A DNA stretch of 64,000 nucleotides from Lumbricus rubellus (taxonomy: Eukaryota > Annelida > Clitellata > Crassiclitellata > Lumbricidae): contig OX243824.1 in assembly GCA_945859605.1 (NCBI GenBank), positions 32,893,820 to 32,957,819 of the forward strand, in the 5' to 3' direction. The position numbers and the translations under genes are program-made. This document shows, piece after piece, positions 9,104-17,558 of this stretch. Below the pieces are notes generated by a model. That model made no database searches. It had not been told where the DNA came from and saw nothing but the letters and a program-made list of their open reading frames with translations. The first letter of the stretch is position 1; every line of letters begins with the position of its first letter.

Positions 9104-11203
9104 ATGGAGAAACTTACGGAGAAAAAGCAAGCAAATATTAAGAAGATGTCTACTGATAGACTGATAAAACTGCTAATTGAAGCAGATCTAGACGCAGAAG
9201 AAGTTGAACAAATGTCGAGGGAAGAATTGATGAGAAATTTAGCCGAGGTTTGGGCTAAGAAAGAAGAAGAAGGTGCTGTCGGAGGCGCTGCGGAGAAGCC
9301 AGTGGAGAAGCCTGAGGCACCGATGTCTATGGAGGCGTTGCTGCCATTCATGATAATGAAAGAGGAGCAGCGTAAACAAGAGGAGAAAGAGCGTAAACAA
9401 GAAGAAAAAGAGAAAGAAGAGCAGCGCAGACAAGAGGAGAAAGAGCGTAAACAAGAGGAGAAAGAGCGTAAACAAGAAGAAAAAGAGAAAGAAGAGCAGC
9501 GCAGACAAGAGGAGAAAGAGCGTAAACAAGAGGAGAAAGAGCGTAAACAAGAAGAAAAAGAGAAAGAAGAGCAGCGCAGACAAGAGGAGAAAGAGCGTAA
9601 ACAAGAGGAGAAAGAGCGTAAACAAGAGGAGAAAGAGAAAGAGGAGCAACGAGCGGAAATAGCAGAAAAATTAGAAAGGATAAGACAACAAGAGATAGAC
9701 ATGCAGAAGCAACAGTTCCAGCTTCAGTTAGAACAAATGAAAATAGATCGTGACGAATCAGAACGAAGAAGGATGGAGTTAATGATAGAGTACGAAAAAG
9801 CAAGAAAAAGCGATGAAGAAATACGAAAGCAGCAGATTGAGGACAAAAAGGCTCGCGAGGAAGAAAAAGAAAAGATGCGTTTACAAGAACTGGAGAGAGC
9901 AGAAGAAATTCGTCAGGAAGAATTTCAAGCCGGAAAAGACAATTTGGAAAAAGCAGAAAGAGAAAGAGAAGAGCAGATGCAGTTAGAACAAAAGAAACTT
10001 GCTATCAAGGAGGCTCAACTTAAAGAAATGGCCATTGAAAAACAAGAACGCAGAAAGCAGTTAGAACTATTACAACAGAAGATAGAACAGGAAGAACTGC
10101 GGAGAATCGAAGATCAAGATCGACTGAAGAAGAGAGACGAAGATGATCGTAAGAGCCGAGAAGTGTCAGAACAGATTAGACTCAAAGAAAGTGAGACAAT
10201 GGTGTCCAAGATTAAGAAGATAGGTGACGCAATGAAGCATGTGTTACCGAAGATGCCGTATGATATGATGGAAGTGCCATTATATTTTGAAACAGTTGAA
10301 AATGCATTCAATAGCTTCGCTGTGGAAAAGCAATATTGGGTGAAATTGTTGTTGCCATTGATGACCCAGAGAGCGCGAACGGTATTGAATCGATTGTCAT
10401 TTGAGAATTTAGATAAATACGATGCAGTGAAAGAGCATTTGTTGAAGGAATTCAAGTTAACAGCTCGTGAGTACAGGTCAAGGTTTGCAGATGCCAAGAA
10501 GACAGCCGAAGAAACGTATACGATGTTCACGGCTAGGCTGAAGAACCTGTTGAATTATTATGTCCGAAGTAGACGAGTGGACAAAGACTACGAGAAGCTG
10601 TTTGATTTGTTAGTGGCGGATAAGCTGAAAGAATGTTTACCACCAGGTCCACTACAGTTTGTCTTAGCAAAAGAGGGCACAGAATGCTTGGAAGCTAGTA
10701 ATGTTGCAGATCTCGCAGATATACATGTAAACAATCGGATTGGTGTGATGTTCCAAGACAAACCGAAATTTGAAGCATGGGACAATAGTCCAAAGCAACC
10801 CAAGTGGAACAAGGATAGCAAAGACACCGGAAGCCAAGCCAAGAGTAATGATGCAAAGAAAGATGATTATTCTGGAAAGCAGTGGTCGCAAGATAAACAA
10901 CAGTCAACGTGGGACAGACAAGCCTACAATCGAACTCCGCCGCTGGGACGCCCAACAGAAAGTAATGCATCTTACACGCCGTACAACAAGTGGGAGAACA
11001 AGGAGCAAAGAAGTTTTATCAAGAAGCGTTGCCACAATTGCAATTCTGATAAACACCTAATAAAACATTGCCAAGCACCAGGAGCGGCAAATCTGAGGAA
11101 GAACTTTAGCAGAAGTGCAGAAAATCTTCGAGTAAACCAGATACAAGTGATAAATGCACCTCCTGGTTGGGAAGAACAATGCAACCAAGAAACAGAAGTA
11201 TAG
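9104..11203 (+). CDS. gag: gag-like protein of Gmr1-like element
   Basis: 699 codons from the ATG at 9104. Residues 1-60 are a small helical N-terminal region. Residues 85-380 are a highly charged Glu/Lys/Arg/Gln coiled coil, partly made of a perfect 75-bp tandem repeat (9361-9650). Residues about 385-545 are the capsid. Its second half (FKLTAREYRSRF, then LLVADKLKECLPPG) resembles the SCAN domain of vertebrate zinc finger proteins, which is known to derive from a Gmr1-like capsid. Residues about 643-656 are a zinc knuckle CHNCNSDKHLIKHC (CX2CX4HX4C) for RNA binding. The frame ends in TAG (11201-11203), and pol follows in the same frame. Expected role: assembly of virus-like particles in the cytoplasm. 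Confidence 0.9.
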   Translation: MEKLTEKKQANIKKMSTDRLIKLLIEADLDAEEVEQMSREELMRNLAEVWAKKEEEGAVGGAAEKPVEKPEAPMSMEALLPFMIMKEEQRKQEEKERKQEEKEKEEQRRQEEKERKQEEKERKQEEKEKEEQRRQEEKERKQEEKERKQEEKEKEEQRRQEEKERKQEEKERKQEEKEKEEQRAEIAEKLERIRQQEIDMQKQQFQLQLEQMKIDRDESERRRMELMIEYEKARKSDEEIRKQQIEDKKAREEEKEKMRLQELERAEEIRQEEFQAGKDNLEKAEREREEQMQLEQKKLAIKEAQLKEMAIEKQERRKQLELLQQKIEQEELRRIEDQDRLKKRDEDDRKSREVSEQIRLKESETMVSKIKKIGDAMKHVLPKMPYDMMEVPLYFETVENAFNSFAVEKQYWVKLLLPLMTQRARTVLNRLSFENLDKYDAVKEHLLKEFKLTAREYRSRFADAKKTAEETYTMFTARLKNLLNYYVRSRRVDKDYEKLFDLLVADKLKECLPPGPLQFVLAKEGTECLEASNVADLADIHVNNRIGVMFQDKPKFEAWDNSPKQPKWNKDSKDTGSQAKSNDAKKDDYSGKQWSQDKQQSTWDRQAYNRTPPLGRPTESNASYTPYNKWENKEQRSFIKKRCHNCNSDKHLIKHCQAPGAANLRKNFSRSAENLRVNQIQVINAPPGWEEQCNQETEV
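9361..9650 (+). repeat. 75-bp coding tandem repeat in gag
   Basis: GCAGCGCAGACAAGAGGAGA recurs at exactly 75-bp steps (9421, 9496, 9571), with partial units on both sides. Each unit adds 25 codons of charged coiled coil, so copy number can change without a frameshift. Confidence 0.9.
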
Positions 11204-11209
11204 TCAGTG

Positions 11210-14200
11210 ATGAAGTGTACGCCGCAGTTCACCATACTGAAAGAAGCGATAAAGACTACTTCCATTGCAGAAAGTTGTCGAGAAACAAAAAGTAAAGAGG
11301 AGTGTCAACGCATAAAGAAGATATCGTTGCAGCATGTAAATGTGGAGATACGTGGGACTGATGGGCAGCCTGTGCAAGTCGAGGCGTTGATTGACTCGGG
11401 GACCGAGATACCAGTAATCAACGAGGAACTACTGAAAGGAACGACAGTAGAAGAAATCGGCAGAGTTCATTTGCAATGTGTAGCTGGAGAGCCGATTCCA
11501 GCTAAGTTGGTGAAAATCGAAGTGCGGATGAGCGGTCGTAACGAAGGAGCAGCTACAGAGGACAGGACAATAAATATCGCGCCATATTTAACTTTAGTGT
11601 GTGCCAGCATTTCAGCAGAACTGTGTAAAGAAAATCCAGAAAAGTTCCTGCTACATCCAGAGATAATTGCAGAACTGAAAGAGGTTCCACCAATCAGTAT
11701 ATTGCAAGGAGAGCTACAAGCGAATGTGACTACAAGAGCACAAAGTCGGAGAGCAGAAGTCGAAGACGGAGAAGATGAAACGATAAACGAAAGTTCGCAA
11801 GAAGATGACACGGAAAGCGAAGATGAACTCAGCATCCAAGATGACGAAAGAACAACATCTGAGAACAATGAAACTGAAGAAGAGATGGCTGCATGTGAAC
11901 GAAATGATAGTGAAGATTCCGGAAGCGACGCTGAACTGGAGACAAGTATGAGGGACTTGTTCACAGAGAATTCGAACGATGAAAGACAGCTGGAAGATGC
12001 GAAGAAATTCGAGGAGCAGCAGAGAAATGACGAGTCACTGAAATCGTGGTGGAGGATCGCTGAAGACCAAGGATCAGAGTTTATCGTGGTGAATGGATTG
12101 CTGTATAAGAAGCATCAAATGCTGGATCAGCTTGTGTATCAGTTGGTGTTACCGAAAGAGAGAAGAATTCAAGTAATGGAATTAGCTCACGAGTCAGTAT
12201 TTGGCGGACACTTGGGAGAAGAGAAGACACGAGAGAGAATCAAGTTGTCCTTTGTCTGGCCAAAGATGCGTCGAGACGTGGTGAAATTTTGTAAGTCCTG
12301 TGAGAAGTGTCAGCTGAAGGCACGAAGTTTGGTGATGGATCGAGTGCCGATTACACCAATTCCAAGGGAAGATGTTCCATTCCGACGGATGACTATGGAC
12401 GTGGTAGGCCCAATAGAACCGAAGTCAGCAGCTGGGCATAAGTATTGCTTGTGCATAGTGGATTCATGTACAAGATGGCCGACAATCTTCTTGCTGAAGT
12501 CATTGACTGCTAAGGCTGTGTGCGAAGCTTTGATGAAGCTTTTCATTGACGTGGGGGTGCCGTCTGTGATCACCAGCGACAGAGGCACGAATTTTACAGC
12601 CAGTCTTACAAGAGAATTTTTGAAATTGATGGGATGCTGTCCACGATTCGATTCACCGGGGCATCCAGAGGCAGCTGGATTAGTTGAGAGATGGAATCAG
12701 ACGTTCAAGAAGATGGTACATCATGTCATTGTGGAAAATCCAAGACAGTGGCATAAAATCATTCCGTTTACCGTATGGGCATTGAGAGAAGTTCCCAACG
12801 CAACGACAGGAGTGGCACCATATCTGCTGGTGTATGGAAAAATGCCAAGAGGACCATTAACTATCTTAAAGGAAAGCTGGACCAAAGAAATAAATCTACC
12901 GCCAAACATTGGAGTACAACCAGCAAAGTACCTGAAGAACTTAAGAGCAGACATGGAGAAAGCTTTGATATTTGCTGAGAATTGTGCAGAGGAAAAGCAA
13001 AAACAATACGCCAGTCAATACAACAAGAGGGCCAAGGATAAAGAATTCGAACCCGGAGAAAACGTCATCGTCCTGTATCCAACGTCAACCAATAAATTGA
13101 TCTCACGATGGCATGGTCCATGTACAGTGCTACAAAGAAGATCCAAGTATTCGTATCTGGTGGACATGAATGAAAACGGCCGACGAATCGTCCATGCCAA
13201 CAAAATGAGGAAGTTCATCGCAAGAACATTATCGTGTGGTCTCATCGTGGAAGAGGACGACGAATTTGGATCAGTGGTAGAGCTACCATTGAAAGAAGAC
13301 CATGCAGAGACGACACAGAAATCGCTGCAATTGGACTATGAACAGATCGGACATCTTACGAGCGAGCAACAGAAACAGCTACTGGATGTACTGAACCGAT
13401 ATGCAGACAGATTTTCGGACAAACCTGGATTATGTACATTGGTAGAACACGAAGTGGTGCTGAGACCAGACTTTCGAGAGAAGGAGTTCACGGCTTATCG
13501 AATACCGTTGATATACCGCGCAGAAGTGGACAAACAAATACAAGAGATGCTGAAAGCAAACATCATTCAGCCGTCGTCGAGCAGAATGGCAAGTCCGCTG
13601 GTCATCGTCAAGAAGAAGGACGGATCCTTGAGACTCGCGTGCGACTACAGGTACGTGAATTCATATACTGAAAATTGTCGATACCCCATGCCGATCGTCA
13701 ACGATGTGCTGAGCAAAGTCGGGAAATCCAAGTTTATTTCCGTCTTGGACTGTCGCAGTGCTTACTGGACTTGTCCGGTGAAGAAATCCGACCAATGGAA
13801 AACCGCATTCGTTACCCATAATGGACTGTACGAATTTACACGTGTCCCTTTTGGAATGATTAACTCTGGACGGACTTTTGTAAAAGCCATAAACATGATT
13901 TTGCAACCGATTGATGCATTTACTGAACCCTATGTTGATGACATTGCAGTCCATTCTGATGATTGGAACATTCATTTGAAACATTTAGAATTGTTTTTGA
14001 AACAAATAAGACTGCATAATGTAACTTTGAACTTGAAGAAATGTGTGTTTGGTAAGAGTGAGGTGAAATTCATCGGTCACCTCATTGGTTCAGGGAAGAA
14101 GATGATGAATCCAGATAGGATTGACAGTTTGATTAATTTAAAAAACCCTGAAACGAAGAAGCAAGTGAAGCAAATGTTAGGATTCTTTGGTTTCTACAGA

Positions 14201-14734
14201 CAATTTATTTGTAATTTTGCTGATATTGCTAAACCATTGACAGATTTAACTAGCAAGCAGACACCTGAGAACATTGTTTGGACTGAGGACCACCAGAAAT
14301 CTTTTGATTCTCTTAAAGAAATTGTTTTATCGAATGTTATTCTGTACATGTTCGAGGTTGGCAAACCATTTAATTTGTACTGTGATAGCAGTGATTTTGC
14401 TGTGGGGGCTGTGCTGTCACAAGTGGACGATGAGGGGATAGAACGTCCCGTTTCATTTATCAGCCAGAAGCTGACAGATACCCAGAGGAGATGGGCGACG
14501 ATTGAGAAGGAAGCCTATGCAATCATATGGGCTTTAAACAAATTGAAAGAAATCATTATTGGTTCCAAGATTAATGTGTTCACTGATCATAATCCTTTAG
14601 TTTATTTGACTGAGTCAATGTCGAAGTCTGCTAAGTTAGTCAGATGGTCTTTATCATTGCAAAATTTTGACATTCTGTTGAACTATAAGAAAGGAAAGTT
14701 GAATGTAGTAGCAGACTGCTTATCGAGATTGTAG
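11210..14734 (+). CDS. pol: pol polyprotein, order protease-integrase-RT-RNase H
   Basis: About 1174 codons from ATG 11210, in the same frame as gag and separated by the TAG at 11201. Protease: DSGTEIP, Asp about residue 62. Integrase: HHCC zinc module (His about 327, CKSCEKC) and the catalytic triad at about D397, D457 and E493 (35 residues between the last two). A GPY/F-like module with WHGPCTV follows. Reverse transcriptase comes after integrase: LDCRSAYW, YVDD at about 908-911. RNase H starts at about residue 1050 with YCDSSDF, then E and TDHNPL. Its roles are cutting the polyprotein, copying RNA to DNA and inserting the DNA. All key residues are present. Expression would need stop readthrough, or reinitiation at the ATG 6 bp after the stop. 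Confidence 0.92.
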   Translation: MKCTPQFTILKEAIKTTSIAESCRETKSKEECQRIKKISLQHVNVEIRGTDGQPVQVEALIDSGTEIPVINEELLKGTTVEEIGRVHLQCVAGEPIPAKLVKIEVRMSGRNEGAATEDRTINIAPYLTLVCASISAELCKENPEKFLLHPEIIAELKEVPPISILQGELQANVTTRAQSRRAEVEDGEDETINESSQEDDTESEDELSIQDDERTTSENNETEEEMAACERNDSEDSGSDAELETSMRDLFTENSNDERQLEDAKKFEEQQRNDESLKSWWRIAEDQGSEFIVVNGLLYKKHQMLDQLVYQLVLPKERRIQVMELAHESVFGGHLGEEKTRERIKLSFVWPKMRRDVVKFCKSCEKCQLKARSLVMDRVPITPIPREDVPFRRMTMDVVGPIEPKSAAGHKYCLCIVDSCTRWPTIFLLKSLTAKAVCEALMKLFIDVGVPSVITSDRGTNFTASLTREFLKLMGCCPRFDSPGHPEAAGLVERWNQTFKKMVHHVIVENPRQWHKIIPFTVWALREVPNATTGVAPYLLVYGKMPRGPLTILKESWTKEINLPPNIGVQPAKYLKNLRADMEKALIFAENCAEEKQKQYASQYNKRAKDKEFEPGENVIVLYPTSTNKLISRWHGPCTVLQRRSKYSYLVDMNENGRRIVHANKMRKFIARTLSCGLIVEEDDEFGSVVELPLKEDHAETTQKSLQLDYEQIGHLTSEQQKQLLDVLNRYADRFSDKPGLCTLVEHEVVLRPDFREKEFTAYRIPLIYRAEVDKQIQEMLKANIIQPSSSRMASPLVIVKKKDGSLRLACDYRYVNSYTENCRYPMPIVNDVLSKVGKSKFISVLDCRSAYWTCPVKKSDQWKTAFVTHNGLYEFTRVPFGMINSGRTFVKAINMILQPIDAFTEPYVDDIAVHSDDWNIHLKHLELFLKQIRLHNVTLNLKKCVFGKSEVKFIGHLIGSGKKMMNPDRIDSLINLKNPETKKQVKQMLGFFGFYRQFICNFADIAKPLTDLTSKQTPENIVWTEDHQKSFDSLKEIVLSNVILYMFEVGKPFNLYCDSSDFAVGAVLSQVDDEGIERPVSFISQKLTDTQRRWATIEKEAYAIIWALNKLKEIIIGSKINVFTDHNPLVYLTESMSKSAKLVRWSLSLQNFDILLNYKKGKLNVVADCLSRL

Positions 14735-14831
14735 TATAAGGTATTTTGTGATTGCATTTAGTATAAGAATTGTTTGTATTTAGTTTAAGCATTATACGTT
14801 CGCTAATTTTTGAGATTAATTAGCTCTCTTC

Positions 14832-14851
14832 AAAAGAAAGGAAGGAGGTAA
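14832..14851 (+). promoter_or_regulatory. polypurine tract
   Basis: AAAAGAAAGGAAGGAGGTAA lies directly before the 3' LTR, as expected for the plus-strand primer of an LTR element. Confidence 0.85.
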
Positions 14852-15371
14852 TGTCAGCTAATTTAATCAGTGCACGCCGATTGTCGTACAGCGACGTAAG
14901 TAGGCCAGGTGCAAATTGCCGCGCGGCGTCTGCACAGGTGATTGTCTGGACAGCACGTGACGTCTAGACGAGCGTACGTTAATTGTACAAGAAGGGAGTG
15001 GAAGAGAAGAAGGAGAGTTGCGTGTTGAGAGCCGTTGAGATAGGCTGTAAGAGTTGTTGTTGAGTTGCGATAGAGTAGACTGATGAAGATAGTAGTCGTG
15101 TAGTTGTTATGATAACGCAAGTGTAGTCATTGTTGTGTTGTTGCTGATCGTTTTACTTTATATCGGATTTTGGAGTATAATAAGAAGAGTTAAACACGTC
15201 GTCGTTGTTGGTTAACAAAACAGTGAAAGACTGTAGATTCTTTAACCTAGCCATTTAGCTAATGAAACAGTTATCTAGGGATAGGCCTACGCTACCACGA
15301 ACTTATACGAAGAAGCTTCCGAAGAGACTGAAGGTCACACGTAGAGAAGAAGAGGGAAAAGACTTGTGACA
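14852..15371 (+). repeat. 3' LTR of Gmr1-like element
   Basis: 520 bp, identical by eye to 8209-8728. Followed by CTCGC, the right-hand target duplication. Confidence 0.95.
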
Positions 15372-16377
15372 CTCGCTTTGACAAATTGTTTCTCATACAA
15401 ATGCCTTACTACTACTAGATTACGAATACTTCCCGTTAGGCCTAATTCTTTTCGTAATTAGGTTACATCTGCTAGGTTATTGACTAGTCTGCTTCTGTTG
15501 CGGACGCTAAATAAATTGATAAAGTTCTGCAGTTGGCTAATTCGCAAGGCTGTAACATAAATTATCGTTGAACTCCATAATACCACTTGGACGACGTCTC
15601 GCGAATTATAGATTCTGCAATTTGAACATTAGCTAAAATGGACTTATACAGCGCATTTTTGAAAACATTAATGTAAAACTTAGGCTAATGATCGAGGCCA
15701 TGCAGGTGCCTAACAATGGAAAGTATCCTTTCGACCGGAATCGATCGATGTTGTTTCTACACGAGCGCGATACAATATATTCCTTGACAATGGCTTCAAT
15801 TAGTGACTTTTATCTTTAGATTTCATTTAATTAAATTGCAATTAAATTAATGGACGACATTCTTATCGATCAGCAGACCACCAGAGCATGACTGTATGCC
15901 AATAGGTGTATGCAATTGTATTACTGAATTATTGTAGTCTTTCTGTGTCTTCTAATTGACGTTAAATGCCCTTGGGCAGCATGGGTTAGTTGTTTTTATT
16001 TTTCACAAGTCATGGTTGCCATAAGAACAAATTGTAAGATTTTAAAAGCTTTTATGAAGGCATTGCTCTTGCTATGCCATGAATAAAATTAAGACATAAG
16101 CTTATAAAGAGAGTTATCATCCAAAGCTATGGATTGATTCCGTTAATATGAGAATCCAACATCCAGGCTATCATAACTATAGTAGCTTAATTCTTCATCG
16201 ACCAAAGAAATCGACTGGCGTGATCTAAGGCAGACGTGCAGACTTTACAAAGAAGAATTCAACTAAATTAATGTCGAATTCTTCACATTATTATGATGGC
16301 AGTTTCATCAGCAATGTTCTATGATTTTAAAAGAAATATAGGCCTACCCCTGTGTTTATTTTTGTGATTATTTAAAG
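15372..16377. other. duplicated non-coding flank of channel copy B
   Basis: No exon recognised. Bases 15830-15960 match 28380-28510 (shared AGCAGACCACCAGAGCATG-type core). Bases 16120-16370 match 42470-42700 upstream of the last exon of copy C. The duplication unit therefore included intron sequence. Confidence 0.5.
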
Positions 16378-16832
16378 AAAAAACTGTATGCTCTCTTGAG
16401 CAGTATTTCATCTGCGTGTCTAAAGTCGGACGATGGGCAATTTCTTCCGGCCTTTCTCGGACATGACATTGTGATTGTCCTCTTCAGTGCCACATAGCCG
16501 CCTATCAAAACGCAATAACTACAAGTCCTCTGTCAGATCATTTCCTCGGTTACATGTCGCAAAAGACTCAGTTCAAGGGACGGAATCTGACGATGTCTAA
16601 GCTTGGTAAGGAACTCGTCTACCTGGATATCTTCTACTCTGATCTGAACTACATCGACATCCAAACGTATCCAGCCTACGATTTCCTCACACTGATCTGC
16701 GACATTGGTGGAGCATTGGGGCTAATCCTTGGAGGCACAATACTCACGATTGCCGAAGTTACCCAGTGCTTTGTCCAACTATTAGATGTCATTGTTACCT
16801 CTGCAAGATTTGCTAAGATGCAACGCCGTTGA
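16378..16832 (+). pseudogene. DEG/ENaC channel copy B, last-exon relic
   Basis: Matches the last exon of copies A and C from the pre-TM2 Cys region through the second membrane helix to MQRR and the stop. Seen: it is 6 bp longer than the others (455 against 449), and the extra bases create an in-frame TGA at 16464-16466. The acceptor reads TTTAAAG rather than TTTACAG. The 92 codons after the stop are intact (YSDLNYIDIQ, CDIGGALGL, ILGGT), so decay is recent or that part is maintained by gene conversion. No exons 1-6 are found between copy A and this point. It could still be a 3' exon used from another acceptor, but a relic is more likely. Confidence 0.8.
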
Positions 16833-17182
16833 AAGGCTGATTCACATAGCAATAGCATGCATGTTGCAAAGTTTTAATTACTTCTTGCAGACTAATAAAT
16901 TTTGTCAATGTAAGTTTCCAAATTTAGCAACAGAATAATTATATAGGCCTATCTAGGCTCTTTTAGTAGTTGAAATCAAGTTGAATGAGCTTATGGGCAA
17001 CTGTAAAATATTATCTTGTGTATTGTGTAAATATTTTTATTTGTTCGACAATGAAGCAGCAGCATGTATTTACGAAAGCTGGCTCTATTATTTTCTGATA
17101 TACTGTAATTAGTCCATTTCACTATTAAATTCCGAGCACTTGCACCTATAAACTTATTGATATGCTAAGTTGTGGTACCTTT
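16833..17182. other. flank between copy B and composite transposon
   Basis: AT-rich, one TAGGCCTA at about 16945, no reading frame of note. Confidence 0.4.
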
Positions 17183-17213
17183 CAGTGCCGGCGCTAGGGT
17201 ACCGGGGCCCCTC

Positions 17214-17411
17214 TGTTGAACTTTAGAAGTAGCGCTATATAACGACTATGTTGACTCTATGTTGTTTAGTCGAAGTTCTTGTTCCTTGCTTTCTTGACTT
17301 GATTTCCGGACTGATAAAGGCCAACATGGCCAGTTTATGTTCTGAATAATTTATGCGATTAATCCTATTAAATCTCTTAACTATGAAGGTGATCAGCTTC
17401 GTTTCTTAACA
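17214..17411 (+). repeat. 5' LTR of copia copy 1
   Basis: 198 bp. Clearly different from the LTR of copy 2 (about two thirds identical by eye), although the coding parts are nearly the same. Confidence 0.9.
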
Positions 17412-17425
17412 GGTTACGGGCCCAG
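17412..17425 (+). promoter_or_regulatory. primer site, half tRNA-iMet type
   Basis: GGTTACGGGCCCAG directly follows the LTR. Copy 2 has GGTTATGGGCCCAG, the exact complement of the anticodon arm CTGGGCCCATAACC of initiator tRNA-Met. This copy has one mismatch. Confidence 0.75.
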
Positions 17426-17558
17426 TGCACATGATGATCGCAACCAGTTATAGAGTTTAGGATACGGTACTTTAATAAGGAAAATCCGGTCAACTGCGCA
17501 GTATAGCGTGACTGTTCTCTAACGTTCTGACAGAAATGAAAGAAACAGTTGTTTAAAG

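Larger units (their letters stand above)
8209..15371 (+). mobile_element. Gmr1-like Ty3/gypsy LTR retrotransposon, apparently intact
   Basis: A 7163-bp element with identical 520-bp LTRs beginning TGTCA and ending TGACA, flanked by the 5-bp target duplication CTCGC (8204-8208 and 15372-15376). It holds a tRNA-Leu primer site, long gag and pol reading frames and a polypurine tract. In pol, integrase lies before reverse transcriptase, the Ty1/copia-like order; the reverse transcriptase itself is of the gypsy type. That combination defines the Gmr1 group, first reported from deuterostomes. No internal disruption apart from the gag stop was found, so the copy is young and possibly active. It lies between channel copies A and B, in the same orientation. 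Confidence 0.93.

Noticed and set aside
9070..9803. Long minus-strand reading frames opposite the gag gene
   Set aside because: They are shadows of the 75-bp coding repeat, whose period is a multiple of three; the residues are low-complexity Leu/Phe/Ser runs.
16464..16466. TGA in channel copy B as a selenocysteine codon
   Set aside because: It lies inside a 6-bp insertion absent from copies A and C, and the family has no selenocysteine at this place.
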